DNA of 64,000 nucleotides, taken from contig NZ_CP011494.1 in the NCBI RefSeq assembly GCF_001043175.1, positions 558,001-622,000 of the forward strand. The letters run 5' to 3'. The notes under the pieces are model-generated. The model had not been told where the DNA came from, did not search any database, and was given only the letters and a program-made list of their open reading frames with translations. Position numbers and translations under genes: made by a program. Source of the DNA: Marinobacter psychrophilus. GTDB taxonomy: Bacteria; Pseudomonadota; Gammaproteobacteria; Pseudomonadales; Oleiphilaceae. Shown one piece after another: positions 1 through 8,801 of the stretch; position 1 is the stretch's first letter; every line of letters starts with the position of its first letter.

Positions 1-84
1 TGGGCTTCAAAGAAGAACGTAAAACTTGAACCCATATTGAACGTGATGAACTTTCCGTACCTGGGAGACCTAGTGGTCGAGTAA
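1..84 (+). CDS. C-terminal end of probable peptide ABC transporter substrate-binding protein (partial)
   Basis: Frame 1 is open from the window edge to a TAA at 82-84, giving 27 residues ending NFPYLGDLVVE. Too little remains to identify a domain. Its place directly upstream of dppBCDF, on the same strand and separated by a hairpin terminator, suggests the periplasmic binding protein of the same importer (SBP_bac_5 family). That identity is inferred from context; only the open frame and stop are seen. Confidence 0.55.
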   Translation, partial: WASKKNVKLEPILNVMNFPYLGDLVVE

Positions 85-120
85 CCGCCTCTAATCACAC
101 GTGATCAAACCGTAAAACCC

Positions 121-171
121 GGTCGGTTGCGGGCACCCACTCTCCCAAGGGCGCCTGTAACCGGCTTTTTT
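121..171 (+). terminator. Rho-independent terminator or attenuator between binding protein and dppB
   Basis: The arm at 121-138 pairs with 149-165 over about 16 positions, with three G-T wobbles and one mismatch, around a loop of roughly 10 nt. A run of six T follows at 166-171. It lies between the end of the binding-protein gene and dppB in the direction of transcription. A partial terminator here is a common way to make more binding protein than permease. Confidence 0.75.
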
Positions 172-197
172 ATTGACGCCTAATCCGGACATTTTTC

Positions 198-1247
198 ATG
201 CTAGCGTTTTTGGTTCAACGGATTTCCCAGGCATTTCTGGTCATGTTCGTGATCAGCGTGATTGCGTTTGCCATTCAGGACGGCCTGGGTGACCCGCTGC
301 AGGAGCTGGTGGGCATGTCGGTGTCGCTGGAAGAGCGCGATGCCATACGTGAAGACATGGGTTTGAATGACCCCATTTACGTGCAGTATGCGCGCTTTGC
401 CGGTAATGCTCTGCAGGGAGATCTGGGCATTTCGTACTTCTACGGCAAGCCTACGTTGCAGGTTATTGCTGAACACCTTCCGGCTACCCTGGAATTGGTG
501 ATTGGTGCCAGCCTGATCATTTTGGTGTTTTCGGTGCCTATTGGTGTTTACGCAGCTATTCGCCCACAAGCATTTTTGTCGAAATTTTTTATGGGCATCA
601 GCACTGTGGGTATTTCAATTCCGGTGTTCTTGACTGCCATCGTGTTGATCCAGCTGTTTTCGATTGGGGTCACGATTGAAATGTTTCCAACGGATACCGG
701 TTGGGGCACCTGGCTCAATGGCGCCCTGTCTACCGATGGCGGTTTGCCGTCTTACGGCCGCGGCGACGAGCTTACCCATTTTTTCGGTACCTGGAATTCA
801 GGATTTTTTTCCTGGGACGGCCTTCTGCACCTTGTGCTGCCCTGTGTGTCTTTGGCGTCTATTATGCTGCCGCTGTTTATCCGGCTGATTCGTGCGGAAA
901 TGATGGAAGTGCTGCAAAGCGACTACATTCGCTACGCGCGTGCCAAGGGGCTGTCTTCCGGCCGCATCAACTTTTTGCACGCCTTGAAAAACACCATGCT
1001 GCCGGTGATTACGGTCGGCGGTGTGCAACTCGGCATCATGGTCGCTTACACCATTCTTACTGAAACCGTATTCCAGTGGCCGGGCATGGGCTTGATGTTT
1101 CTGGAAGCCATTACCCGCAGCGACATTCCGCTGATTGTGGCCTACCTGATGGTGGTGGGGCTGGTTTTTGTGATTACCAACACGATTGTGGATCTGATCT
1201 ACGGCCTGGTGAACCCCACTGTAAAACTGACAGGTAAAAAAGCATGA
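198..1247 (+). CDS. dppB: Dipeptide/oligopeptide ABC transporter permease, DppB type
   Basis: Inner-membrane permease of a peptide importer, 349 residues, near the usual 310-340. The first membrane helix is at about residues 9-27, followed by a periplasmic segment and further helices. The cytoplasmic EAA loop that contacts the ATPase is seen at about 245-269 (YARAKGLSSGRI, then LP). A hydrophilic insert at about 160-205 accounts for the extra length. The gene starts 26 nt after the terminator T-run without a strong ribosome-binding site, and its stop overlaps the dppC start (ATGATGA), so the two are probably translationally coupled. The substrate (dipeptide, oligopeptide or other small molecule) cannot be read from the sequence. 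Confidence 0.9.
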   Translation: MLAFLVQRISQAFLVMFVISVIAFAIQDGLGDPLQELVGMSVSLEERDAIREDMGLNDPIYVQYARFAGNALQGDLGISYFYGKPTLQVIAEHLPATLELVIGASLIILVFSVPIGVYAAIRPQAFLSKFFMGISTVGISIPVFLTAIVLIQLFSIGVTIEMFPTDTGWGTWLNGALSTDGGLPSYGRGDELTHFFGTWNSGFFSWDGLLHLVLPCVSLASIMLPLFIRLIRAEMMEVLQSDYIRYARAKGLSSGRINFLHALKNTMLPVITVGGVQLGIMVAYTILTETVFQWPGMGLMFLEAITRSDIPLIVAYLMVVGLVFVITNTIVDLIYGLVNPTVKLTGKKA

Positions 1248-2176
1248 TGACCGCGACTGTCTCCCGTTGGGCTCGCGTCCGCGACTCTTTCCTCTGGTAC
1301 AGCTTTAAACGCGACAAAGTAGCCATTGCTAGCTTTATCGTATTGTTGGCGATGGTTCTGTCGGCGATTTTTGCACCCTTGTTAGCACCGACTGATCCTT
1401 ACGATCTGGCGCTGATCGACATCATGAACTCAGAGTTGCCGCCGATTGGCATGAGCGGCGCCGACGGGGCCTTCCCGTTAGGCACCGACGCCCAGGGCCG
1501 GGATATGCTGTCGACCATTCTGTACGGCACCCGGGTGTCGTTGATGATTGGTTTTGGTGCGGTCATTCTGCAAGCCGCTCTGGGTATTATGTTCGGCCTG
1601 CTGGCGGGCTACCTGGGTGGTCGGGTAGACGCTATTCTGATGCGCATTGCCGACGTGCAACTGTCGTTTTCTACCTTGATGGTGGCTATTATTGTGGGCG
1701 CCGTGTTCAAGGCCAGCTTTGGCAGCATTATGTTTGGTGAAATCGCCATCTACATGCTGATTTTTATCATCGGCGTGGCTGAATGGCCACAAATCGCCCG
1801 TACCGTGCGTGCCTCGGTGCTGGCAGAGAAGAAAAAGGAATATGTAGACGCGGCCAAGGTGATGGGTTTTCGCACCAACCGTATTATGTTCCGCCACATT
1901 CTGCCCAATACTCTTTCGCCGATTTTCGTGATCGGTACGGTGCAAATTGCCAACGCCATTATTTCTGAAGCGGCGCTGTCGTTTCTTGGCCTGGGTATGC
2001 CTGAGACCCAGCCTTCACTGGGTTCGCTGATCAAATCCGGCTTCGACTACATTCAGAGCGGTTCCTGGTGGATCACTCTGTTGCCCGGCCTGGTGCTGGT
2101 GGTGTTGGTGCTGGTGATCAACCTGCTGGGCGACTGGCTGCGCGATGTAATGAACCCACGGCTGTACAAGGGATAA
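1244..2176 (+). CDS. dppC: Dipeptide/oligopeptide ABC transporter permease, DppC type
   Basis: Second permease subunit, 310 residues, which pairs with DppB to form the membrane channel. The N-terminus has a cytoplasmic stretch and a first helix at about 27-48 (OppC_N type). The periplasmic part contains FPLGTDAQGRDMLS, a motif typical of DppC/OppC. The EAA loop near residues 200-225 reads EYVDAAKVMGFRTNRI, then HILPN. It overlaps dppB by 4 nt and ends 4 nt before dppD, a tight operon. Confidence 0.92.
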   Translation: MMTATVSRWARVRDSFLWYSFKRDKVAIASFIVLLAMVLSAIFAPLLAPTDPYDLALIDIMNSELPPIGMSGADGAFPLGTDAQGRDMLSTILYGTRVSLMIGFGAVILQAALGIMFGLLAGYLGGRVDAILMRIADVQLSFSTLMVAIIVGAVFKASFGSIMFGEIAIYMLIFIIGVAEWPQIARTVRASVLAEKKKEYVDAAKVMGFRTNRIMFRHILPNTLSPIFVIGTVQIANAIISEAALSFLGLGMPETQPSLGSLIKSGFDYIQSGSWWITLLPGLVLVVLVLVINLLGDWLRDVMNPRLYKG

Positions 2177-2180
2177 TTCG

Positions 2181-3179
2181 ATGGCATTGCTGGAAGTAAA
2201 AAATCTGGATGTTCGCTTTGCCGTGCGAGGTGGCGATTTGACAGCCCTGCGGGGCATCAGCTTTTCGCTGGACAAAGGTGAACGGCTGGGCCTGGTGGGC
2301 GAATCTGGCGCGGGTAAATCCGTGGCGGCATTTTCCATTCTCAATCTAATCGCACAGCCGGGCTACATTGCCGGCGGGCAGATTCTGTTTGAAGGCAAAG
2401 ACCTAGCGGCCATGAGTGAGCGTGAACTGCGGAAAATCCGCGGCAATCGCATCGCCATGATTTTTCAGGACCCGATGATGACCCTGAATCCGGTGCTGAC
2501 CATTGGTACCCAGATGGTGGAAGCCATAAAGGCCCACCGCCGGATCAGCACCAAAGACGCGCGGGCCATTGCCGTAGACAAGCTGCGTAAGGTGCAGATT
2601 CCGTCCCCCGAGAAGCGCCTGGACCAATATCCCCATGAGCTGTCTGGCGGTATGCGCCAGCGGGTGATTATTGCCATCGCCTTGCTGCTAGACCCTGAAA
2701 TTATTATTGCCGACGAACCCACTACCGCTCTGGATGTGACCATTCAAGCGGAAATTATGGCTCTGCTGCTGGATCTGTGCGAACAGGAAAACGTTGCGCT
2801 GATGCTGATTACCCATGACTTGGGCGTGGTGTCCCAGGTGTCCCAGCGCATGCTGGTGATGTACTCCGGCCGTATCATCGAGCAGGGGCCGACCCGCGAA
2901 ATTATCAACGATGCCCAGCATCCTTACACTCAGGGGCTGATAAACGCACTGCCGCAAATGGGCGAGCCCGGTGCGCGGCTGTTTCAGATTCCCGGTGCCA
3001 TGCCGTCGTTGAAGAATGTACCCAGCGGGTGCCCGTTCAACCCGCGCTGCTCATTCGCGACCGATGAGTGCCGCAGCACCATGCCCGAGTATGTGCGGAC
3101 CGGTAATGTAGATGTGGCCTGCTATGAGGTGGAACGTTTGATTGCACAAGAACAGCAAGCCCGGGAGGTGACCCCATGA
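2181..3179 (+). CDS. dppD: Peptide ABC transporter ATP-binding protein, DppD type
   Basis: First ATPase subunit, 332 residues. Seen: Walker A GESGAGKS (about 41-48), signature LSGGMRQR, Walker B IIIADEPTTALD and the switch histidine in ITHDLG. The C-terminal oligopeptide/dipeptide transporter extension keeps a cysteine cluster (GCPFNPRCSFATDEC, later ACY), the type that binds an iron-sulfur cluster in a characterised DppD. It powers peptide import through DppBC together with DppF. The last 4 nt overlap the dppF start. Confidence 0.93.
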   Translation: MALLEVKNLDVRFAVRGGDLTALRGISFSLDKGERLGLVGESGAGKSVAAFSILNLIAQPGYIAGGQILFEGKDLAAMSERELRKIRGNRIAMIFQDPMMTLNPVLTIGTQMVEAIKAHRRISTKDARAIAVDKLRKVQIPSPEKRLDQYPHELSGGMRQRVIIAIALLLDPEIIIADEPTTALDVTIQAEIMALLLDLCEQENVALMLITHDLGVVSQVSQRMLVMYSGRIIEQGPTREIINDAQHPYTQGLINALPQMGEPGARLFQIPGAMPSLKNVPSGCPFNPRCSFATDECRSTMPEYVRTGNVDVACYEVERLIAQEQQAREVTP

Positions 3180-4189
3180 GCGCCTCGCCGTTGGTTGATA
3201 TTCGCGGACTGGAAAAGAAATTCGACCTGTCTGGTAGCTTTCTGGAGCAGGTCAGCTTCAAAAACGGACGCTTTCAGCGCAAACAGGAAGCGGTGCACGC
3301 CATCAACGGTGTGGACCTGCAGGTGTTCAAAGGTGAAGCCTTGTGCGTTGTAGGCGAGTCTGGCTGCGGCAAGTCTACGGTTGCTCGCACTATTATGGGC
3401 TTGCTGTCGCCCACCGCTGGTGAAGTGCACTATGAAGGCAAGCGCATCGACACGCTGGAAGGCAAAGCGCTGCTGCCGTACCGCCGTAAAATGCAGATGA
3501 TTTTCCAGAACCCTTACGCCTCGCTGAACCCGCGGATGACCATTCAGCAAACTCTGGAAGAACCCATTCACTTTCACCACCCCGAGTGGAGCAAAGCCGA
3601 CGTGCTTAATAAGGTACAGGAGGTAATGCAATCGGTGGGTATTGATCCGGATTGGGGCAGCCGCTTCGGCCATGAGTTCTCCGGCGGCCAACGCCAGCGT
3701 ATTGCCATAGCCCGCGCCTTGGCGGTAGACCCGGAGTTTATTGTGGCGGATGAGCCCATTTCGGCGCTGGATGTGTCTATTCAGGCGCAAGTGCTGAATT
3801 TGATGATGGACGCCCAGGAATCGCGCAATCTGACCTATCTGTTTATTACCCACGATTTGGCAGTGGTGGAGCACTTTGGCACCCGTGTGGCGGTGATGTA
3901 TCTGGGCCGGGTCTGTGAACTGGCGCCTACCAAGGCGTTGTTTGCCACCCCGCGGCATCCGTACACCCAGGCATTGCTGTCTGCGATACCGCGGCTGGAA
4001 GACGGTCGGCCCAATTACATTCGCCTGCAGGGCGAAGTGCCTACGCCGGTCAATTTGCCGTCGGGCTGCGTATTCCATGGCCGTTGCCCCTACGCTAATG
4101 ATCGTTGCCGCCAGGAAATCCCGGAATTGTTTGCCACAGATGACGGTGGTCAAGTGGCCTGCCACGGGGTCGAAGAAGGCCGTTTGTGA
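3176..4189 (+). CDS. dppF: Peptide ABC transporter ATP-binding protein, DppF type
   Basis: Second ATPase of the importer, 337 residues. Seen: Walker A GESGCGKS, signature FSGGQRQRIAIARAL, Walker B FIVADEPISALD, and a C-terminal cysteine cluster GCVFHGRCPYANDRC like that of DppD. An insertion after about residue 18 (FDLSGSFLEQ to the KQEAVHAI strand) precedes Walker A, as in many DppF/OppF proteins. It is the last gene of the dpp unit; 73 nt without an obvious terminator separate it from the LysR gene, so read-through is possible. Confidence 0.93.
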   Translation: MSASPLVDIRGLEKKFDLSGSFLEQVSFKNGRFQRKQEAVHAINGVDLQVFKGEALCVVGESGCGKSTVARTIMGLLSPTAGEVHYEGKRIDTLEGKALLPYRRKMQMIFQNPYASLNPRMTIQQTLEEPIHFHHPEWSKADVLNKVQEVMQSVGIDPDWGSRFGHEFSGGQRQRIAIARALAVDPEFIVADEPISALDVSIQAQVLNLMMDAQESRNLTYLFITHDLAVVEHFGTRVAVMYLGRVCELAPTKALFATPRHPYTQALLSAIPRLEDGRPNYIRLQGEVPTPVNLPSGCVFHGRCPYANDRCRQEIPELFATDDGGQVACHGVEEGRL

Positions 4190-4262
4190 ACACCCAGTAG
4201 CCGATGCGTTATTATGGCGTCTTTGATGTAAAGCCAATGGTTCGCGAAGCCGTGGGGGGGTA

Positions 4263-5180
4263 ATGGAAGTACGCTGGATGGAAGATTTTATGGCGCTGGC
4301 CCGCACCCGCCATTTTTCTCGTGCGGCTGAGCTTCAACACGTCAGCCAGCCCACCTTCAGCCGGCGTATTCGCCTGCTGGAAGACGCCATGGGTGCAACC
4401 TTGGTTAACCGCCAGACGTTGCCACTGTCGCTGACTCCTGCGGGTGAGGTTTTCGCCGAGTTGTGCGCGCGGGTCACCCGCGATGTTCGCGACACCCACG
4501 AGCGGGTAAAACACCTTGAATCCGATGCCAGTGCCCGCATCAGTGTGGGTTCTACCCAGGGCCTGTTCTCCCACTTTTATCAGACCTGGGCGCAACAGGC
4601 CGGGGTAGCCGAGCGACTGCAACTGAACCTGAAGGCCACCAACTGGATAGGCGAGCAATTTCTGGATGCGCTCGACAACGGCGACTGCGATCTGGTGCTG
4701 TGCTACTGGCATGAGGATCTGCCCTGGCGTGAGCGGCTCAACAGCGGCGCCTACCGCTCCCTGACCCTGTCAAAGGAGGCGCTGATACCGTTGAGCGTTG
4801 GCGACGAACAGGGCGCCCCGCGTTTTGCTCTGCCTGGCAGCGCTGCGCAGCCGGTGCCGCTGATTGCTTACCACCCTCGGGGTTTTTTACAGCCCGCCAT
4901 TACCACCCATCTGGCGCGGCAGAAGACCACTGCCAATCTGTTGCCGCTGAATGAAAACGCCCAGTCGGCCAGCGTGAAAGCCTTGGTAGAGAAGGGCTTT
5001 GGCATGGGCTGGCTGCCCCAGCGCATGGCACAAAAAAGCGAAGAATCTGGAAGCCTGGTGCGCGCCGGCGATGAGCGCTGGGACGTAAAACTGGAAATTC
5101 GATTGCTGCGCCTGAGCCAACCCCGTAGCCAGGAATTCAATACACTCTGGAATACATTGGAAGCTCAATATGACCGATAA
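4263..5180 (+). CDS. LysR-family transcriptional regulator
   Basis: 305 residues. The N-terminal winged helix-turn-helix (about 3-62) includes FSRAAELQHVSQPTFSRRI, and a LysR substrate-binding domain follows. The gene lies on the same strand as dppBCDF and overlaps the next gene, a dipeptidase, by 11 nt. Most LysR genes instead diverge from their target. The overlap points to shared expression with the peptidase and suggests control of peptide uptake and breakdown, which is inference. The effector is unknown. Confidence 0.85.
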   Translation: MEVRWMEDFMALARTRHFSRAAELQHVSQPTFSRRIRLLEDAMGATLVNRQTLPLSLTPAGEVFAELCARVTRDVRDTHERVKHLESDASARISVGSTQGLFSHFYQTWAQQAGVAERLQLNLKATNWIGEQFLDALDNGDCDLVLCYWHEDLPWRERLNSGAYRSLTLSKEALIPLSVGDEQGAPRFALPGSAAQPVPLIAYHPRGFLQPAITTHLARQKTTANLLPLNENAQSASVKALVEKGFGMGWLPQRMAQKSEESGSLVRAGDERWDVKLEIRLLRLSQPRSQEFNTLWNTLEAQYDR

Positions 5181-6474
5181 CCAAATTCTGGCCTTGCAAC
5201 CTGACCACATTGCCGAGTTGCAGCAGCGCTACCAGCGAGCGCTTGCGGACCATGGCTATAGCGCTCTGTTGATCAGCGCCGGCGCAACACCCGCGCGCTA
5301 CGGCGACGACCAGGGCGCGCCTTTCCAGGGCTTTGGCCCGTTCCTGCACTGGACCGGCCTGACCGGTTACGAGCATGCCTGGCTGCTGATTCAGGCAGAT
5401 ACAACGCCGCTGCTGTGGCTGTATCAGCCGGTGGATTTCTGGCACGCGACTTTACAGCTGCCAAGCGAACCCTGGCAGCAGGCTATGGACATTCGCTACA
5501 CTGCCAACCGGGCTCTGCCGCCATTGCCGGCCGGGACTGGTCAGGGTGAAGGGCTGGCCGTTTTGGGCGATCCAGCCCTGCTTGCGGGCGTGCCGGGTGA
5601 TCATAATCCGGTGGCGTTGACGGTGGCTCTGGATGAAACCCGCATGCACAAAACCGACTATGAAGTGGCCTGCTTGACACGTGCCAATAATATTGCCCTG
5701 GCAGGTCACCAGGCTGCCGCCGCTGCGTTCGCCGATGGCGACAGCGAATTTAAGATCAACCTGGCGTATCAGCAGGCGACCTTGCAGCGTGAAACAGAGG
5801 CGCCTTATCACAGTATTATCGGCTTGAACGAACACGCTGGTACTCTTCATTACCAGTATTACGACACCACGGCACCGGCGCAGTCCCGCAGCCTTTTGAT
5901 GGATGCAGGTGTGCGCTACCGCGGTTATTGCTCAGATATTACGCGTACCTACGCGGCCGCGGGCGAAGGCCGGTTCGCAGCACTGGTAAAAGGTATGGAC
6001 CTGTTGCGCGAACACTTGTGCAATATGGTTGCACCGGGTGTTGAGTATCTGGCTATTCACCGCAAGGCTCACTCCGGTGTCGCTGTGCTGCTCAGTGCCA
6101 GTGGGCTGGTCAGCGGTATCAGCGATGAAGCCATGGTAGAGCAGGGTATCACCCGGGTGTTTTTCCCCCACGGCATCGGCCATTTTCTGGGTATACAGGT
6201 GCACGATGTGGCTGGGAAACCCGTACCGTCGCCAGCGGAAGCGCCGTTTTTACGCCTGACACGAACGTTGGAAGCTGGCATGGTACTGACCATCGAACCA
6301 GGTCTGTATTTTATCCCTTCGCTGCTGGAACCCTTGCTACAAGGACCATTGGCGCAGCATATCAACATCGCGATACTGGGTGAGCTGAAGGGCTGCGGAG
6401 GTGTGCGTCTGGAAGATAACGTGCTGGTTACCGAGACGGGTGCGCGAAACTTGAGCAGATTGACTGAAAATTAA
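5170..6474 (+). CDS. pepQ: M24 metallopeptidase, Xaa-Pro dipeptidase (PepQ-like)
   Basis: 434 residues, close to PepQ (about 440). The C-terminal pita-bread domain carries the dinuclear-metal ligands expected for M24: Asp in LMDAGVRY, Asp in YCSDITRTY, His in FPHGIGHFLG, Glu in LTIEPGLY and Glu in VRLEDNVL. The motif IQVHDVAG is close to PepQ. It should cleave dipeptides with C-terminal proline in the cytoplasm. It overlaps the LysR gene by 11 nt and follows the peptide importer, consistent with processing imported peptides. Confidence 0.88.
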   Translation: MTDNQILALQPDHIAELQQRYQRALADHGYSALLISAGATPARYGDDQGAPFQGFGPFLHWTGLTGYEHAWLLIQADTTPLLWLYQPVDFWHATLQLPSEPWQQAMDIRYTANRALPPLPAGTGQGEGLAVLGDPALLAGVPGDHNPVALTVALDETRMHKTDYEVACLTRANNIALAGHQAAAAAFADGDSEFKINLAYQQATLQRETEAPYHSIIGLNEHAGTLHYQYYDTTAPAQSRSLLMDAGVRYRGYCSDITRTYAAAGEGRFAALVKGMDLLREHLCNMVAPGVEYLAIHRKAHSGVAVLLSASGLVSGISDEAMVEQGITRVFFPHGIGHFLGIQVHDVAGKPVPSPAEAPFLRLTRTLEAGMVLTIEPGLYFIPSLLEPLLQGPLAQHINIAILGELKGCGGVRLEDNVLVTETGARNLSRLTEN

Positions 6475-6503
6475 TCTCTAAAGGGCTTGAACTTTAAGAT
6501 CGG

Positions 6504-6528
6504 AATGTTAATAATTATCACTAACATT
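6504..6528. promoter_or_regulatory. Candidate Fur box upstream of bfd
   Basis: A perfect 7-bp inverted repeat, AATGTTA (6504-6510) and TAACATT (6522-6528), flanks an AT-rich core containing ATAATTATCA. It resembles the Fur 19-bp palindrome (GATAAT units) and sits 23 nt before the bfd start. In many gammaproteobacteria bfd is induced under iron limitation through Fur. Assignment is by resemblance and context. Confidence 0.5.
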
Positions 6529-6550
6529 CAATTGCGTAAGTGAGAGCCCT

Positions 6551-6757
6551 ATGTATGTCTGCCTTTGCCACGGCGTAACCGATCGTGATATCCGTGCCGC
6601 AGCGGACAACGGCGTAACGTCCATGCGCCAGTTGGGTGAAGAGTTGGGCGTGGGCACGCAGTGCGGCCGCTGTGCACCGACCGCCCGCGAAATCCTCCGC
6701 GATTACAGCTCTCCGGGTTATATGGCTCTGGCGGGTATGTTGGCCCACCCGGTTTGA
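6551..6757 (+). CDS. bfd: Bacterioferritin-associated ferredoxin
   Basis: 68 residues; Fer2_BFD domain. The four [2Fe-2S] ligands are at Cys4, Cys6, Cys38 and Cys41 (CLC and CGRC), the same positions as E. coli Bfd. Bfd docks on bacterioferritin and passes electrons to the haem so that stored iron is released. The bacterioferritin gene follows 93 nt downstream. A Fur-like palindrome lies just upstream, which would fit expression under iron shortage. Confidence 0.93.
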   Translation: MYVCLCHGVTDRDIRAAADNGVTSMRQLGEELGVGTQCGRCAPTAREILRDYSSPGYMALAGMLAHPV

Positions 6758-6850
6758 TTGCCCGGCCAAGTTTATTATTCCAGCGAGTTTAATTTTTGTC
6801 ATAACGCGCTATTCTTACCTAACGTGATTAAAATCTTTAGGGGAAGCGCT

Positions 6851-7327
6851 ATGAAAGGCGATAAACAGGTTATTCATTTTTTAAACAAAGTGTTAGGCAA
6901 CGAGCTGACGGCCATCAATCAGTATTTTTTGCACTCACGCATGTACAAAGACTGGGGCATCGCCAAGCTTGCCGCTAAAGAGTACGAAGAGTCTATTGAC
7001 GAAATGAAACACGCCGATCAGCTGATCGAACGCATCCTGTTTCTGGACGGCCTGCCGAACCTGCAAGATCTGAACAAGCTGATGATTGGTGAGCACGTTC
7101 AGGAAATGATCGAAAGCGATCTGAAAATCGAACACCTTGCTCATAAAGATCTGAAAGATGCCATCGTTTACTGCGAGTCTGTTCAGGACTACACCAGCCG
7201 CGAGTTGTTCCGTAGCATTCTGGACAGTGAAGAAGAGCACATCGACTGGCTGGAAACCCAGCTGGAAATGATCAGTCAGATGGGCATTCAAAACTACATC
7301 CAGTTACAGTCTGCCGCAGCGGAGTAA
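6851..7327 (+). CDS. bfr: Bacterioferritin
   Basis: 158 residues. Start chosen at ATG 6851 because AGGGGA lies 5 nt upstream and the protein then begins MKGDKQVI as in the family; the frame is open further upstream. All ferroxidase ligands are present at standard numbering: Glu18, Glu51, His54, Glu94, Glu127 and His130, with Tyr25. Met52 is the haem ligand, so this is a haem-binding, catalytically complete subunit of the 24-mer iron store. The stop codon directly abuts the next start codon (7325-7330). Confidence 0.95.
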   Translation: MKGDKQVIHFLNKVLGNELTAINQYFLHSRMYKDWGIAKLAAKEYEESIDEMKHADQLIERILFLDGLPNLQDLNKLMIGEHVQEMIESDLKIEHLAHKDLKDAIVYCESVQDYTSRELFRSILDSEEEHIDWLETQLEMISQMGIQNYIQLQSAAAE

Positions 7328-8692
7328 ATGTCGACAATGGATCTGTCCTGCTTTAAAGCGTATGACCTTCGTGGCCGTGTTCCAGACCAGCTGAACCCTA
7401 AGCTGGCGGAGCATATTGGCCGTGCCTATGTGGAAGTAACCGGCGCGAAAAAAATCATTGTCGGCTATGACATTCGCTTGTCCAGCCGCGAGATCAGCGA
7501 GGCATTGTGCTCGGGTTTAATGGCCGCGGGTGCAGACGTGTACGACATTGGCCTGTGCGGTACCGAAATGGTGTACTTTGCCACCAGCCATTACGACATG
7601 GATGGCGGCATTATGGTAACCGCCAGCCATAACCCCCGTGACCACAATGGCATGAAAATGGTGGGGCCAGAATCGCGGCCGATCAGTTCAGACAATGGCC
7701 TGAACGACATCCGCGACCGCGTTTTGGAACCGTTTGCGGATGCCCACGATCAGGGCCGTTACCAAACCCTGGAAACCATGAGCGCCTATATCGATCACCT
7801 TCTGGGCTATATCAACGGTGCAGATCTGAAACCGCTGAAATTGGTCGTCAATGCTGGTAACGGCGGTGCCGGGCTGGTGATTGATGAGCTTGAGGTGCAC
7901 CTGCCGTTCGAGTTTTTGAAAGTACACCACAACCCAGACGGCCACTTTCCCAACGGTGTTCCCAACCCCATACTGGAAGAAAATCGCGCAGCCACCGCAG
8001 ATGCGGTAAAAGCCAGTGGCGCTGCTATGGGCATCGCCTGGGACGGTGATTACGATCGCTGTTTTTTCTTTGATGAAAATGGCCGCTTTATTGAAGGCTA
8101 TTACATTGTTGGTCTGCTGGCCGATCAGTTTCTGCGCAAGACCGGCCCGGGTAAGGTGATTCACGATCCGCGTCTGATCTGGAACACGTTGGATCTGGTT
8201 GCCGCTGCTGGCGGAGTTGCCGTCGAAAGCAAAACTGGCCATGCGTTCATCAAGCAGCGTATGCGCGATGAAGATGCGGTGTACGGCGGTGAAATGAGTG
8301 CCCACCATTATTTCCGGGATTTTGCTTATTGCGACAGCGGGATGATTCCATGGCTGCTCGTGGCCGAGCGCTTGTGCCAGGCTGGTTGTACGCTGTCATC
8401 GTTGATTGATGCCCGTATTGAAGCCTACCCGGCCAGCGGCGAGATTAACCGCACGATCGCAGACCCCGCTACCGTCATTGCTGCCATCGAAGCAAAATAC
8501 GGCGCTGATGCAAAAAGCGTGAGCCACGTCGACGGCGTGAGTGTGGAATACGATGATTGGCGCTTTAACCTGCGCATGTCCAACACCGAACCGGTGGTAA
8601 GGCTGAATGTGGAGTCCCGTGGCGATATACCGTTGATGCGAGAGAAAACCGACGAGCTGCTGGTGGAAATGGAGCGTTTGAACGCTCTGTAA
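7328..8692 (+). CDS. manB: Phosphomannomutase (CpsG/ManB-like)
   Basis: 454 residues, matching CpsG (456). Seen: the phosphoserine loop [11 protein letters not shown] (Ser100), the metal-binding loop [11 protein letters not shown], and the sugar/phosphate-binding NTEPVVRLN near the C-terminus. It interconverts mannose 6-phosphate and mannose 1-phosphate on the way to GDP-mannose for surface polysaccharide. Phosphoglucomutase activity (AlgC type) cannot be excluded. The gene begins with no gap after bfr; an in-frame ATG at 7337 is an alternative start. Grouping with bfr looks positional, and the hairpin after the gene ends the unit. Confidence 0.88.
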   Translation: MSTMDLSCFKAYDLRGRVPDQLNPKLAEHIGRAYVEVTGAKKIIVGYDIRLSSREISEALCSGLMAAGADVYDIGLCGTEMVYFATSHYDMDGGIMVTASHNPRDHNGMKMVGPESRPISSDNGLNDIRDRVLEPFADAHDQGRYQTLETMSAYIDHLLGYINGADLKPLKLVVNAGNGGAGLVIDELEVHLPFEFLKVHHNPDGHFPNGVPNPILEENRAATADAVKASGAAMGIAWDGDYDRCFFFDENGRFIEGYYIVGLLADQFLRKTGPGKVIHDPRLIWNTLDLVAAAGGVAVESKTGHAFIKQRMRDEDAVYGGEMSAHHYFRDFAYCDSGMIPWLLVAERLCQAGCTLSSLIDARIEAYPASGEINRTIADPATVIAAIEAKYGADAKSVSHVDGVSVEYDDWRFNLRMSNTEPVVRLNVESRGDIPLMREKTDELLVEMERLNAL

Positions 8693-8728
8693 ACGTGATG
8701 GTGGCTTGTTCTTTGTAATCAGTGCCAA

Positions 8729-8763
8729 GGCCCTGCCAGACGATCAAATCTGGAGGGCTTTTT
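8729..8763 (+). terminator. Rho-independent terminator after manB
   Basis: GGCCCTGCCAGA (8729-8740) pairs with TCTGGAGGGC (8749-8758) with one bulged base. The loop is about 8 nt, and a T-run follows from 8759. It lies between manB and the convergent pldA. Confidence 0.8.
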
Positions 8764-8801
8764 GCTTCTTGAGGCTTCCAGCCTTGGCGCTGCGCTAACG
8801 A

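Noticed and set aside
7328..8692. bfr-manB as a functional pair
   Set aside because: The genes abut, but phosphomannomutase and bacterioferritin have no known link; likely chance adjacency.
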